In this document: positions 24,133-33,703 of the stretch, one piece after another
How positions within the stretch are numbered: the stretch's first letter is position 1
How the letters are laid out: each line of letters starts with the position of its first letter
Assembly: GCA_022072615.1 (NCBI GenBank)
Contig: JAJVHS010000063.1
Span: forward strand, 1-61,617
Direction: 5' to 3'
Length of the DNA: 61,617 nucleotides
From: Phycisphaerales bacterium
Lineage (GTDB): Bacteria > Planctomycetota > Phycisphaerae > Phycisphaerales > UBA1924
Made by a program: the position numbers and the translations under genes
The notes under the pieces: model-generated
Database searches by the model: none
What the model was told of the DNA's origin: nothing
Seen by the model: only the letters and a program-made list of their open reading frames with translations

Positions 24133-24891
24133 TCACATCAGCGCGTGCCGCCCGGCGAGCTCCGGGTGATCGTTCCGCTCCGGTCGGCGCGGGGCGTTGT
24201 TCGCGGGCCAGCCGGTTGCGTCCATGTACAGCCGACGCAGGTCCGTCGTGATGTCCGCGGGGGAATCGCTGCCGAACCGCATCACGGGCAGGAACCGGAC
24301 GGTCGACCGCGACGCGCGGAGCAGGCTGCCCCACGCGTGCCTCGTCAGCGGCGTTCCCTCCACGATCACCGGCAGCACCGGCGCCGAAGACCGCGCGATG
24401 ATCAGCCCGACCCCGTTGAAGAAAGGCATGATCTGCCGGGGAGGGCGCTCGATCGCGCCCTCGGGGAAAATCCCGATGACACCGTTGTTCTTCAGATGCC
24501 GCAGCGCCTGGCGGGCCGACGTCGTGTCGCGGCCCAGGCGGTCGACGTCGATCACGTTGAGCCATTCCCACGCCCACCGCAGGGCGGCCACCTGCATGTC
24601 CGCGGCCATCATCCACCGGATCTCAAACGGGCACGCGGACTGGACCAGCAGCGGATCGACCCCCGCCGTGTGATTCACGACCAGGATCAGGGGACCGGGG
24701 TGTAATGTTTGGGGAATGTTCTCATGCCCGACCACCCGAACGCGGTGAACGACACGGCAGTACACCCGGACCGCGAGATGACCCAGGCCCCACAGCACAT
24801 CGCCGCGGGAGTTCGCCAGCACCTGGCGCGACACAACCCCGGCGCCGACCAGCGCGGCAAGGACCAGGATCACGGTCATCGCAAAAAACAC
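24133..24891 (-). CDS. 1-acyl-sn-glycerol-3-phosphate acyltransferase family (PlsC-like)
   Basis: 252 aa membrane-associated acyltransferase of phospholipid synthesis. The H(X4)D catalytic motif is 'VNHTAGVDPLLVQ', followed by the acceptor-binding 'IGIFPEGAIERPPRQ' and 'PVIVEGTPL'. One N-terminal TM spans about residues 3-20. The GTG at 24891 is used because a TAACAT box lies 6 nt before it and there is no SD; an in-frame ATG at 24879 is an alternative. Confidence 0.85.
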   Translation of the reverse strand: MFFAMTVILVLAALVGAGVVSRQVLANSRGDVLWGLGHLAVRVYCRVVHRVRVVGHENIPQTLHPGPLILVVNHTAGVDPLLVQSACPFEIRWMMAADMQVAALRWAWEWLNVIDVDRLGRDTTSARQALRHLKNNGVIGIFPEGAIERPPRQIMPFFNGVGLIIARSSAPVLPVIVEGTPLTRHAWGSLLRASRSTVRFLPVMRFGSDSPADITTDLRRLYMDATGWPANNAPRRPERNDHPELAGRHALM

Positions 24892-24897
24892 GGATCG

Positions 24898-24903
24898 ATG
24901 TTA
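24898..24903 (-). promoter_or_regulatory. -10-like box, leaderless start candidate (PlsC)
   Basis: TAACAT on the minus strand, 6 nt before the GTG at 24891, with no SD. Confidence 0.45.
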
Positions 24904-24989
24904 GCGATCAATAGCGTGGAATCGAGATTCGCCGCCCATGTGCCGCCAGAAGCAGGCGGCGATGCGACGGTGTAGGGCGAACGGATGAC

Positions 24990-24995
24990 TACCAT
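24990..24995 (+). promoter_or_regulatory. -10-like box, leaderless start candidate (RarA)
   Basis: TACCAT, 5 nt before the GTG at 25001, with no SD. Confidence 0.4.
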
Positions 24996-25000
24996 CCCGC

Positions 25001-26416
25001 GTGAGTGATCTCTGGCAGGCCAGGCGGCAGGAAGCTCGGCGGGCGGTCGAGCCGTTGTCGGCTCGGATGCGGCCAAGGACGCTCGACGAGGTGATCGGCC
25101 AGACGCACCTGCTCGGCCCGGGCAAGCTCCTGCGGCGGATGATCCAGGCCGGGACGTTGACGAGCCTGATCCTGCACGGCCCGCCGGGGACGGGGAAGAC
25201 GACGCTCGCCGAGGTGATCGCCGCGGCGACCGACCGACACTTCGAGCGGGAGAACGCGGCCAATGTGAGCGTCAAGCGGATCCGCGAGATCATCGAGGAG
25301 GCGGTCGCGCGGCTCGAGAACTCCGGCCGGCGCACGGCGCTGTTCCTTGACGAGATCCACCGCTTCAGCCGCAGCCAGCAGGACGTGCTGCTCGGCGACG
25401 TGGAGCGGGGCATCATCACGCTCATCGGCGCGACCACCGAGAACCCGCTCTTTGCGGTGAACTCGGCGCTGGTGAGCCGCAGCACGCTGCTGAGGCTCGA
25501 GCCCCTGAGCGAGCAGGAGATCGTGACGCTGCTGCGGCGTGCGATCGAGGACTCCGCGCGGGGGTACGGCACGCTGAGGATCGAGGCCAGCGACGAGGCG
25601 CTGTCGGTGTGGGCGGTCAAGAGCGACGGGGATGCTCGGCGGGCGCTGACGGCGCTCGAGGTGGCGGTGCTCTCGGCCAGGCGCGACGGGACGGGCGCGG
25701 CGGGGAGCGAAACCGCGGGACAGGCCCCGATCGTGATCGACCGGCAGGTGGCCGAGGATTCGATCCAGCAGAAAGCGGCCGTGTACGACGGGACCGGCGA
25801 CGAGCATTACGACACGATCAGCGCGATGATCAAGTCGGTGCGCGGGAGCGATCCTGACGCGGCGGTGTACTGGATCGCCCGGATGCTCGACGCAGGCGAG
25901 GACCCGCGGTTCATCGCTCGGCGGCTTGCGATCCTGGCGAGCGAGGACATCGGCAACGCCGATCCGCGCGGGATCATGGTGGCGGCGGCGTGCTGGGAGC
26001 TGGTCGAGCGCATCGGCATGCCCGAGTGCCGGATCACCCTCAGCCAGTGCGCGTGCTACCTGGCGATGGTGCCCAAGAGCAACGCGAGCTACATGGCGAT
26101 CGAGGAGGCGATGTCCGACGTCAAGACCGGCCGGACCGTGCCGGTCCCCTTGTGGGTGAAGGACAAGAACGTGCGCAAGGCGTCGGACCTTTCGGCCGAG
26201 AGCGCGACCCGCGGCGGCGACACGCACGTCTACACGCACGATCTGGACGCGGTGGCGGGGGTGGGAGGGGTCTCCGGCCAGGAGTACCTCGGCGTCGACC
26301 GCGAGTATTACCGGCCCACGGACTTGGGCGCCGAGAAGGTGTTCAAGGAACGGCTCGAGCAGCTCCGAGCGGCGCGGAGCGCGGCGAGGCGTCAGCACGA
26401 CAGCCGGGACCGATAA
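25001..26416 (+). CDS. rarA: Replication-associated recombination protein A (RarA/MgsA)
   Basis: 471 aa AAA+ ATPase of the clamp-loader group, acting at stalled replication forks. Motifs: 'PRTLDEVIGQTHLLGPGK', Walker A 'GPPGTGKT' near residue 62, Walker B 'LFLDEIHRFSRSQQD', sensor 1 'LIGATTENPLFAVN', then the tetramerisation C-terminus ('YDTISAMIKSVRGSDPDAA', 'YLAMVPKSNASYMAIEEA'). The start is GTG. Length and domain order are normal for the family. Confidence 0.95.
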   Translation: MSDLWQARRQEARRAVEPLSARMRPRTLDEVIGQTHLLGPGKLLRRMIQAGTLTSLILHGPPGTGKTTLAEVIAAATDRHFERENAANVSVKRIREIIEEAVARLENSGRRTALFLDEIHRFSRSQQDVLLGDVERGIITLIGATTENPLFAVNSALVSRSTLLRLEPLSEQEIVTLLRRAIEDSARGYGTLRIEASDEALSVWAVKSDGDARRALTALEVAVLSARRDGTGAAGSETAGQAPIVIDRQVAEDSIQQKAAVYDGTGDEHYDTISAMIKSVRGSDPDAAVYWIARMLDAGEDPRFIARRLAILASEDIGNADPRGIMVAAACWELVERIGMPECRITLSQCACYLAMVPKSNASYMAIEEAMSDVKTGRTVPVPLWVKDKNVRKASDLSAESATRGGDTHVYTHDLDAVAGVGGVSGQEYLGVDREYYRPTDLGAEKVFKERLEQLRAARSAARRQHDSRDR

Positions 26417-26524
26417 TCGGCGGACGAATGGCCGGAGTTGCCCGGCCTCGTCGGTCGGGCTTGAGGGATTCTCGCGACGGATCGATGTTGAAGGGACGCG
26501 TGATGCGTGTTCCGGAGACGTGCC

Positions 26525-27907
26525 GTGAAATCCCTTCCCATCATCGGTCGTTGCATCGGTCTGTTCGTGTGCGTGCTCGCGGCAACCGGCGGGGCTGCCG
26601 AAGGTCAGCTCACGCCGATCGTGGCGGACCTCGAGGAATCCTCGAAGAAGTCGTTCTACGTGACGCCGGCGGGCAACGACTCCAACAACGGCCAGACGGT
26701 CGCCAAGGCGTTCCGGACCATCCAGAAGGCGGTCAACGCCGCGTCCAAGGCGGGGACCGTCATCTACGTGGCGCCGGGGACGTACAAGGAGACAGTGACG
26801 CTCGGGTCGGGTGTGAAGAGCGGATCCCCGGCCAAGCCGATCGCGATCGTGGGTGATGTGAAGGGCGTTGAGACCGGGTGGTCGCCGGGCGAGGTCATCA
26901 TCGACGGGCAAGGTTCGCGCCAGTACGGGATCCAGCTCGGCGGTCCCGACCACTGGACGTTCACGAACCTGCGCATCACGGGACAGACGGTGGCCAACGT
27001 GTACACCACCGCGTCGGATGTCTCGGGCATCACGCTCGACGACTGCACCTTCGACGTCACGACCTCGTGGGGGCTCTACTTCGCCAACTGCGGCAACGTG
27101 GCGGTGACCGACTGCGTCTTCAACCGCACCGCCAAGAGCGGCCACGCCACGTACCTGTACCAGACGTCCGGCGACACGATGATCGTGGCCGGCAACCGCA
27201 TGTCGCTCAAGGGCAAGGAGTACCTCTCGACGGGCTTCCGACAGGGCCGCCTGTGGTACAACGGCGGCAGCTTCACCAGCGCCAGCTACTGCTACGGGAT
27301 CATCGCGATGGCGTACAACACGGCCACGCCCATGAAGATCACGGTGCAGAACAACGTCATCTCCGACGCGTACCTGGGCGTCTACGTGTACAACTACGGG
27401 GACAAGAAGTCATCCACCATGACGGTGTCGCACAACACATCCGTCGGATGCTACTACGGCATGTACGTGTACAGCGACAGCAAGACCACGGCCACGATCA
27501 CCAACAACATTACCGGTGACTGCTACCTCGGGGCCTACGTCTACAGCCCGCTCGGCACGCTCGACGGCCACCTCGCGTACAACCTCACGTACAACCCCTG
27601 CAAGGCGGACACGTGGAAGGGGTGCGCCTACGTCTCGGTGGCGAAGCTGGGCACGGTGGTCCTCCAGCAGACGCCGGAGTTCGCCGACGCGGCCGGGGGC
27701 GACTTCTCGCTCACGGGCACGGTCGGCATCGATGCGGGCGTCCCGCTGGGCGCGACCTCGGCCGACGTGATGGGAACGCGGCGTCCCGTGGACGGCGACG
27801 GCGATGGGAACGCGGTCGTGGACATCGGCGCGTTCGAGTCCACCGAGCAGGAAGCCAAGACCCTGCGCATCATCAAGTGGGAAGAGGTCGGGGTGGACGA
27901 AGAATAA
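26525..27907 (+). CDS. Secreted right-handed beta-helix protein
   Basis: 460 aa with a signal peptide ('IGRCIGLFVCVLAATGGAAEG'). A DUF1565/NosD-like opening follows ('FYVTPAGNDSNNGQTVAKAF', 'VIYVAPGTYKETVTL'), then parallel beta-helix coils rich in Asn and Thr, and a choice-anchor-type end 'DIGAFEST'. Such proteins bind or cleave polysaccharides; no catalytic residues can be assigned. GTG at 26525 is chosen because GGAG lies 7 nt upstream; an in-frame GTG at 26507 is possible. Confidence 0.75.
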   Translation: MKSLPIIGRCIGLFVCVLAATGGAAEGQLTPIVADLEESSKKSFYVTPAGNDSNNGQTVAKAFRTIQKAVNAASKAGTVIYVAPGTYKETVTLGSGVKSGSPAKPIAIVGDVKGVETGWSPGEVIIDGQGSRQYGIQLGGPDHWTFTNLRITGQTVANVYTTASDVSGITLDDCTFDVTTSWGLYFANCGNVAVTDCVFNRTAKSGHATYLYQTSGDTMIVAGNRMSLKGKEYLSTGFRQGRLWYNGGSFTSASYCYGIIAMAYNTATPMKITVQNNVISDAYLGVYVYNYGDKKSSTMTVSHNTSVGCYYGMYVYSDSKTTATITNNITGDCYLGAYVYSPLGTLDGHLAYNLTYNPCKADTWKGCAYVSVAKLGTVVLQQTPEFADAAGGDFSLTGTVGIDAGVPLGATSADVMGTRRPVDGDGDGNAVVDIGAFESTEQEAKTLRIIKWEEVGVDEE

Positions 27908-27908
27908 G

Positions 27909-27922
27909 AAAGTTCAAAGTTC
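27909..27922 (+). repeat. Two tandem heptamers AAAGTTC
   Basis: AAAGTTC twice without a gap, just after the beta-helix stop, followed by a related AT-richer stretch in otherwise GC-rich DNA. The 7-nt period matches the arrays at 13528 and 13604. Confidence 0.45.
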
Positions 27923-28038
27923 AGAATCCAAAGTGCATAGTGAAGTTCACGGGCGTTCCGGCGCACCCGCGGCGCTCCAGATCCGGTCGGTCGCGGCGGC
28001 ACTACAGTGTGCCGGCGGGGGACCATCGGAGGCGGCGT

Positions 28039-28692
28039 GTGAGCGGACGCGAGCAGCAAACGCCGGCGCACGGCTCGAACCCCCGAAGCGGCGTGCTCAT
28101 CGAGGTCCACGTCGGCGAGCTCAAGCAGCTCTTCAACGCCATGGATCCCTCGCCGTTCCGCGAGCGCGATCTGGATCCGAACGCCGAGGAGTTCATCGTC
28201 GGCTGGGCGAAGGACGAGCGGCACGACTTGCCCCTGGCGATGCTGGTGCACCTTGACCGAGCCGCCGGCCCGTCCGACGAGGCCTCGGCGCTGGCGGAAG
28301 CGATCCACGAGTTCTTCACCCAGCGCGGGCACGTCGCCCGCCGCCGCCTGCGAGAACTGCTGCGCCGCGGCCGCGTGAGCCTGCTGATCGGGCTGGTGGT
28401 GCTCGCGGCGTGCGTGGTGCTCGCCGACGTCATCTCCGAGAGCCACGCCGAACTGCGCTTCATCGGCCCGCTGCGGGAGAGCCTGCTCATCGGCGGATGG
28501 GTGGCGATGTGGCGCCCGCTCGAGATCTTCCTGTACGACTGGTGGCCGATCCGAGCGGAGATCAAGCTGTACGACCGGCTGAGCACGATGCCGGTCCGGA
28601 TCGCGTACGCCGGGGAGGCGCGGCCGCAGGCCTGGCGGCGGGATTGGCCCGCGGTGGCGGCCAGGGAGACCAGCCCGGCGAAGCCCTCATGA
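28039..28692 (+). CDS. Membrane protein of unknown function
   Basis: 217 aa. A soluble N-terminal half ('VLIEVHVGELKQLFNAMDPS', 'VGWAKDERHDLPLAMLVHLD') is followed by a basic helix and a TM at about residues 115-135. A second hydrophobic stretch is weaker. The C-terminus has 'EIFLYDWWPIRAEIKLYDRL'. No family recognised with certainty. GTG start with GGAGG 6 nt upstream (28028-28032). It overlaps the convergent MgtC-like gene by 6 bp. Confidence 0.7.
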   Translation: MSGREQQTPAHGSNPRSGVLIEVHVGELKQLFNAMDPSPFRERDLDPNAEEFIVGWAKDERHDLPLAMLVHLDRAAGPSDEASALAEAIHEFFTQRGHVARRRLRELLRRGRVSLLIGLVVLAACVVLADVISESHAELRFIGPLRESLLIGGWVAMWRPLEIFLYDWWPIRAEIKLYDRLSTMPVRIAYAGEARPQAWRRDWPAVAARETSPAKPS

Positions 28693-29937
28693 CCCGATGC
28701 CGGGCCACCACGCCATCAGGGCGGCGGCGACCAGAATCTGGGCTGCCATGAACGGCGCCAGGCGAACGAACAGCCGTCCGCCGCCGAGCACGCCCGCCAT
28801 GCCCGTCTTGAACGCCGTGTTCGAGATGAACGCGAGCAGAATCCCGCGGAGGCCGGTGGCCGCATCGACCGTTCCCTGCGACATCTGGCTGCCGATGGAG
28901 AGCGAGATCGCGTCCATGTCGGTCAGGCCCGAGAGGACGGCGACGACGTACGTGCCGCTCTGGCCGAAATGGCGGTGGGCGAGCGCCGAGGCGAACAGGA
29001 CCGCCGCGAAGAGGGCCGCGAAGAACAGGGCCGCCTTGAGCTGCGTGGGGTTCTGCTGGTTCTGCGGGGGCGTCTCGCCGTCATCCAGGAGGATCCTGCG
29101 GATCCCGGTGCAGATCGCCCCCGCGGCGATGAGGATGCCGATCGGCGGCGCCAGGCGCGGCCACTGCTCGGGCACCGTGATCCACAGCACCACCAGCAGG
29201 CGTCCGCCAAGCACCGTGGACGCCACCAGAATCGCGAGCGCCGCGATCGAGGCCGACTGCGGATCGTCCCGCGCGCGGCGTGAGAAGCTCGCGGTGGTCG
29301 CCGTGCTCGAGATCAGCCCGCCCAGGGCCCCCGCGATCAGCGCTCCCTGCCGGTCGCCGAGCAGGCGGTAGGCGATGTACCCGACCAGGCTGATCCCCAC
29401 CATCAGCACGACGAGCATCCAGATTCGCCGCGGGTTGAGCACGCCCAGCGGGTCCAGCGCCTCGTTGGGGAGCACCGGGAGGATGATCAGGCTGATGACG
29501 GCGAACTGCATGATGGCCTGGAGATCGTGCTCGCCCAGGCGCTGCGTGAACTTCTGCAGGAACGGCTTGGAATGGAGCAGGACGGCGGCGGCGGCGCCGA
29601 CGGCGACTCCCGCGGCGCGCGGACCCCACACGATCTGGGCGCCCACCAGGAACACCAGCACCATCGCGGCCTCGGTCGTAACGCCCGGCGACTTCTCCTC
29701 CGGCGGTCGAGTGAAGTTGCCGATCCAGCAGAGCACGCCGACGGCGATGACGCCCGCCGCGACCGCCCACACGCCCGCCTGGTCGGGAAGCGATGCGGCG
29801 ACGGCGCCACCGAGGGAGATGAGAGGGAACGTGCGGATCCCCGCGATGGCCGAACCGGCTCGCTCACGCTGCAGCCCGACGAGCAGGCCGACACCCAGCG
29901 CGACCGCCAGGTCGATGAAGACCTTGGGCGTTTCCAT
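28687..29937 (-). CDS. MgtC/SapB-DUF4010 family membrane protein
   Basis: 416 aa, about a dozen hydrophobic segments. The N-terminal MgtC/SapB signature is 'LAVALGVGLLVGLQRERAG', then 'GIRTFPLISLGGAVAA'. The rest is DUF4010 ('LVGYIAYRLLGDRQGALIAG', 'FAALFAAVLFASALAHRHFG', 'VAVLSGLTDMDAISLS'). Integral inner-membrane protein, proposed transporter or stress protein; the substrate is unknown. TAGACT lies 6 nt before the ATG and there is no SD. Confidence 0.85.
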   Translation of the reverse strand: METPKVFIDLAVALGVGLLVGLQRERAGSAIAGIRTFPLISLGGAVAASLPDQAGVWAVAAGVIAVGVLCWIGNFTRPPEEKSPGVTTEAAMVLVFLVGAQIVWGPRAAGVAVGAAAAVLLHSKPFLQKFTQRLGEHDLQAIMQFAVISLIILPVLPNEALDPLGVLNPRRIWMLVVLMVGISLVGYIAYRLLGDRQGALIAGALGGLISSTATTASFSRRARDDPQSASIAALAILVASTVLGGRLLVVLWITVPEQWPRLAPPIGILIAAGAICTGIRRILLDDGETPPQNQQNPTQLKAALFFAALFAAVLFASALAHRHFGQSGTYVVAVLSGLTDMDAISLSIGSQMSQGTVDAATGLRGILLAFISNTAFKTGMAGVLGGGRLFVRLAPFMAAQILVAAALMAWWPGIGS

Positions 29938-29943
29938 CGCGTC

Positions 29944-29949
29944 AGTCTA
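29944..29949 (-). promoter_or_regulatory. -10-like box, leaderless start candidate (MgtC-like)
   Basis: TAGACT on the minus strand, 6 nt before the ATG at 29937, with no SD. Confidence 0.45.
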
Positions 29950-30027
29950 GCGGGTTGCTCGCCCTCGCTCGCGGGGCCGGCGCCAACGTCCCCGGCGTGC
30001 GGAGTGAGCCCCGTCCCGGGCCCGATT

Positions 30028-31521
30028 TCATTCGGCCATCACGCAGCGTCCCTGCGCCCATGCCCTGAGGTCGGCGATCCGCTCGGCCATGGTCACCGAC
30101 AGCGGGGGGGACGCGGCGAGGGCTTGCGCAAGGCGGTCGGTGGTGACGTCGGCGTTGTCGCTGAAGGCGGTGTGCAGCGCGGAGACGATCGCCTGTTCGA
30201 TCTCGGCGCCGCTGTACCCGTCCGACGCGTCGATCAGCCTGTCGATCTCGAAGCTCGCGGGGTCGCGGCGGCGCTTGCGCAGGTGGATCTCGAGGATCTG
30301 CCGCCGGCCCTCGGCGGACGGAAGATCCACGAAGAAGATCTCGTCGAAGCGGCCCTTGCGGAGCAGCTCGGGCGGGAGGGCGTCGATGTTGTTGGCGGTG
30401 GCGACCAGGAACACGTGCGCCCGGTGCTCCTGCATCCAGGTGAGCAGGGTTCCGAACATGCGCTGCGAAAGGCCGCCGTCTGTCGACTGGGACGCGGCCG
30501 ACGCGAACGCCTTCTCGATCTCGTCGATCCAGAGGATGATCGGCGACATCGCTTCGGCCTGGCGCAGCGCGGCCCGGAGACGGTTCTCGCTCTCGCCGAC
30601 GAAGCGGTCGTAGAGCACGCCCGGGTCCATCGTCAGCAGCGGTCGTTTCCACGCGGTCGCGACCGCCTTGGCGCAGAGGCTCTTGCCGGCGCCCTGCACG
30701 CCCAGCAGCAGCATGCCGCGGGGCGGGTCGATCCCGAAATCCCGGGCCTTCTCGCTGAAGCCGCGTTGGCGGGCAAACAGCCAGCGCTTCAGCGCCGACA
30801 GGCCGCCGATGTGGTCCATGGTGGTGGGGGACTCCACGTACTCGAGCAGCCCGGACGTCTGCAGCAGCCGGCGCTTGGCCGCGAGGATCCCCGCCAGGTC
30901 CGCCGAGTCCAGGCGGCGGTCGTCGCTGATCACGTCGAGGACCACCTGCCTCGCCTGCCGACGGGTCAGACCCCGGAGGTTCGCGATGATCGCCGCGGCC
31001 TCCCCCTTGGTGACCTCTACCTGGACGGGCTTGGTCTGCGCCGCGAACCTGAGCGTGGTGCGCAGGACCGACTCCAGTTCCTCGTCGGTCGGCAGCGGCA
31101 GGTACGCCCGCGTCGAGGAGTTCACGACGATGCTCGGCGCCTGGTCCGTCGAATCGACCATCACCAGCACGCCGCCGCACCGGCGGAACTTCTCGACGGC
31201 CTCGCGCCATGCCCGGACGGCTCGCGCCTCGTCCAGGTGGGGCGCCATGTCGAGTGCGATGACCAGCATCGGGGCCGACATGCCCGCCGCCAGGTAGAGC
31301 AGGGCCGCGGCGGCGTCGGTGGTCTTCTCGACGGCGGGCGAGCCTTCCAGCAGCGCATCGCGCAGGCCCTCGGTCACCGTCCACGTCTTGACGTCCCGCA
31401 GGCCGGTCGCGTGCGACCACTCCAGCACCTGCGACAGGGCTTCGTTCTCGTCGTCGGTGACGATGCGGATGCAGGGGTGGCGGGCGAGCAGGAGTGATTT
31501 GATCACGGGCTGGCTCGACAC
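30028..31521 (-). CDS. Ycf46-like AAA ATPase
   Basis: 497 aa. The N-terminal half resembles Ycf46-type proteins ('LLLARHPCIRIVTDDENEAL', a degenerate ATPase-like fold). The C-terminal half is an active AAA module: Walker A 'GVQGAGKSLCAKAVA' near residue 274, Walker B 'PIILWIDEIEKAFASA', sensor and Arg-finger region 'LVATANNIDALPPELLRKGR', 'DEIFFVDLPSAEGR'. GTG start with GGAGG 4 nt upstream. It lies 16 bp after the 240-aa gene and is probably co-transcribed. Its substrate is unknown; a chaperone or remodelling role is typical. Confidence 0.85.
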   Translation of the reverse strand: MSSQPVIKSLLLARHPCIRIVTDDENEALSQVLEWSHATGLRDVKTWTVTEGLRDALLEGSPAVEKTTDAAAALLYLAAGMSAPMLVIALDMAPHLDEARAVRAWREAVEKFRRCGGVLVMVDSTDQAPSIVVNSSTRAYLPLPTDEELESVLRTTLRFAAQTKPVQVEVTKGEAAAIIANLRGLTRRQARQVVLDVISDDRRLDSADLAGILAAKRRLLQTSGLLEYVESPTTMDHIGGLSALKRWLFARQRGFSEKARDFGIDPPRGMLLLGVQGAGKSLCAKAVATAWKRPLLTMDPGVLYDRFVGESENRLRAALRQAEAMSPIILWIDEIEKAFASAASQSTDGGLSQRMFGTLLTWMQEHRAHVFLVATANNIDALPPELLRKGRFDEIFFVDLPSAEGRRQILEIHLRKRRRDPASFEIDRLIDASDGYSGAEIEQAIVSALHTAFSDNADVTTDRLAQALAASPPLSVTMAERIADLRAWAQGRCVMAE

Positions 31522-31537
31522 TCATCCTCCGCGGGCA

Positions 31538-32260
31538 CTACCAGCATTCGCCGGCGGCGAATACCGGGTCTCGGGGGTTGGAAACGCTCGCCGGAGCGGC
31601 GACCTTCGGCGCGGCCCCGGGGTTCCAGGCCGTGGGCCAGCCGTTGCTGAAGCGGCGGGTCCACGCGGCCTTGGGCTGGGCATGGTTCACAACCAGGTAC
31701 TGCTCGGCCTGCGCCCGGAGCACCGACCCCGCGACGCCGACATTGAATTTCAGCAGTCGTTCCTTGTGCTGGTTGCCGGTCGGCTTGTTGATGGACGGGA
31801 TGTCGTGGACCTCGATCATCAGGATCCCGCCGTGCTTCTTGAGGTACGAGCGCACGGCGTCGGCCTTCTGCGCGTTGTCGCTGATGCCGGCGCCAAGCTT
31901 GTCGATCGCGACCCGCATCCCGCCGCGGTCGAGCAGCTCGCTGCGCCCCTTGACGCCAAAGGGTGGTTCGCCGGCGGCGGTGTCGTAGGCGATCACGTAC
32001 CGGCCGGGCCACACCTTCAGGGTGTTGCTCAGCGGGTTGTGCTCGTACATGTTGGTCTCGAACTCCCACCACTGGTTGTTGTGGTGCTCCTTCATGAGGA
32101 TGAGCTCGTGCCAGTCGAGGCGCGGCGTTTCCGCGAACCTGTCGAACGCGGTCGGCGTGTACGCGAGCCAGAACCGAGCCTTGAAGTTCGTGCCGAACAG
32201 CTCGCTGGTGTCGTAGTCGGAGAACTCGGTCGTCAGCCGCTCGAGTGTCCATGTTCCCAT
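31538..32260 (-). CDS. Hypothetical protein encoded with the AAA ATPase
   Basis: 240 aa, soluble, no signal peptide or TM. Rich in Trp, Tyr and His ('LDWHELILMKEHHNNQWWEF', 'EVHDIPSINKPTGNQHKERL'), ending in an Ala/Pro-rich tail. No family recognised. SD-like 'GAGAGGGGTGAG' precedes the ATG. Being immediately upstream of the Ycf46-like ATPase suggests a partner or substrate, but this is inference. Confidence 0.65.
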   Translation of the reverse strand: MGTWTLERLTTEFSDYDTSELFGTNFKARFWLAYTPTAFDRFAETPRLDWHELILMKEHHNNQWWEFETNMYEHNPLSNTLKVWPGRYVIAYDTAAGEPPFGVKGRSELLDRGGMRVAIDKLGAGISDNAQKADAVRSYLKKHGGILMIEVHDIPSINKPTGNQHKERLLKFNVGVAGSVLRAQAEQYLVVNHAQPKAAWTRRFSNGWPTAWNPGAAPKVAAPASVSNPRDPVFAAGECW

Positions 32261-32308
32261 GGCCGCTCACCCCTCTCCCCCGGACCGCGTGGAAGACCCC
32301 GCCCGGGT

Positions 32309-33472
32309 TTATTCAACGGTTTCAAGGTACGCGGCGAGGACGTCCCTGGCCGCGGCGAGATCGCGCGTATCGATCATCTCGGTCACGGTATGAATATAAC
32401 GGGTGCCGACCGTGATCCCGACGGCGCGGGCGCCCGCGGCGGCCTGCTGGGCCGCGGCGCCGTCCTGCCCGCCGGCGGCGAGGATCGTGCGCTGGTACGC
32501 GATGCGCTTCTTCTTGGCCAGCGCCTCGATGTCGGAGACCAGGCGGTGATCGGCGATGAAGCTCGTGTCCTTGATGTGCAGCCCGAAGCCGCCGCCGCTG
32601 CGGGTGACCCACTCCTCCTCGGGCACGCCGGGCGTGTCGCACGCGAGCGTGACGTCGATACCCAGGCCGATGTCGGGGAGCACGGCGTGGCTGGCGGTGC
32701 GGGCGCCGCGGAGGCCGACTTCCTCCTGCACCGTGAACGCGACGAACACCTCGCACTCGTGGCCGCCGGCGGCGTCCAGGGCGCGGACCGACTCGATCCC
32801 CAGCCAGCACGCGACCCGGTTGTCCAGCGCCTTGGAGACGAACTTGTTGCCGACCTCGATCGCCGGCTCGTTCATGACCACGTAGTCCCCGACCTGGACG
32901 GTGCTCTTCACTTCGTCGGCCGGGAGCCCGACATCGACGAAGAACTCCTTGACCTCGGGGACCTTCTCACGGTCCTTGGGGCTCGAGATGTGGATCGGGC
33001 GGCCGCCGGGGTTCATGACACCGTGCAGGTCGCCGGTCCTGGTGACGACGGTGACACGACGAGCGAACAGGTTGCGCGTGTCGAACCCGCCGGCGGGGTT
33101 CATCCACAGGAAGCCGTTCTTGTCGATGCTCGTCACGTAGAAACCGATCTCGTCCATGTGGCACAGGAGCATGACCCGCGTGGCTCGCCGAGCGGTGCCG
33201 TTGCGGGATGCCGCGCCGCGGCGCGACCGCGAACCGGTCGCCGGACGTGGACCGCGGCGGCAGATGAGCGATCCCATGGGGTCGACGTAGGTCTCGTCGA
33301 AGATGGGCCCGCCGGAGGGCCCGGGGACGGCGATCTCGGCCTCGATAAGGGCCCGGACGCGTTCCTCGCGGCCGGGGACGCCGGGCGTCTCGCAGAGGCG
33401 TTTGAGAAGGTCGAGGTTGAGAGTGGAGGATTTCCTGGAGCCCGACTTGGAACTGGTCTTGGCGGACGGCAT
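32309..33472 (-). CDS. M42 family metallo-aminopeptidase
   Basis: 387 aa, dinuclear zinc/cobalt peptidase that trims peptides in the cytoplasm as a large oligomer. Ligand motifs in order: 'MLLCHMDEIGFYVTS', 'LDNRVACWLGIES', 'AFTVQEEVGLRGART', 'LACDTPGVPEEEW', 'GTRYIHTVTEMIDTRDL'. There is a Ser/Lys-rich N-terminal stretch and a Ser/Arg-rich insertion before the HMDE motif. The ATG at 33472 is preferred over 33526, with GGAG 9 nt upstream. Confidence 0.9.
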   Translation of the reverse strand: MPSAKTSSKSGSRKSSTLNLDLLKRLCETPGVPGREERVRALIEAEIAVPGPSGGPIFDETYVDPMGSLICRRGPRPATGSRSRRGAASRNGTARRATRVMLLCHMDEIGFYVTSIDKNGFLWMNPAGGFDTRNLFARRVTVVTRTGDLHGVMNPGGRPIHISSPKDREKVPEVKEFFVDVGLPADEVKSTVQVGDYVVMNEPAIEVGNKFVSKALDNRVACWLGIESVRALDAAGGHECEVFVAFTVQEEVGLRGARTASHAVLPDIGLGIDVTLACDTPGVPEEEWVTRSGGGFGLHIKDTSFIADHRLVSDIEALAKKKRIAYQRTILAAGGQDGAAAQQAAAGARAVGITVGTRYIHTVTEMIDTRDLAAARDVLAAYLETVE

Positions 33473-33648
33473 GGATGAAAACTCCGGCTGGCGTTTCCCA
33501 CGCTGCGGACATGACGGAACGGACACGGCGATGATACCGGATGGAACGGGCGTGTGGCGGACGTTCGCCGTGTCGTAAAGTCGCCGGGGGTCGCGGTCCC
33601 CCCGTGACCGCGAACGGTGATCCAGGCCCCGGGCGGCGAAACATGCAG

Positions 33649-33676
33649 AAAAAAACGCCGCCCGGTCGGGGCGGCG
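33649..33676 (-). terminator. Intrinsic terminator of the secreted repeat protein gene
   Basis: Minus strand: stem CGCCGCCC/GGGCGGCG (33656-33663 with 33669-33676), followed by seven T's (A-run at 33649-33655). Confidence 0.8.
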
Positions 33677-33703
33677 CTGGAGTCCGGCGGGATTGAGGCG
33701 GTT

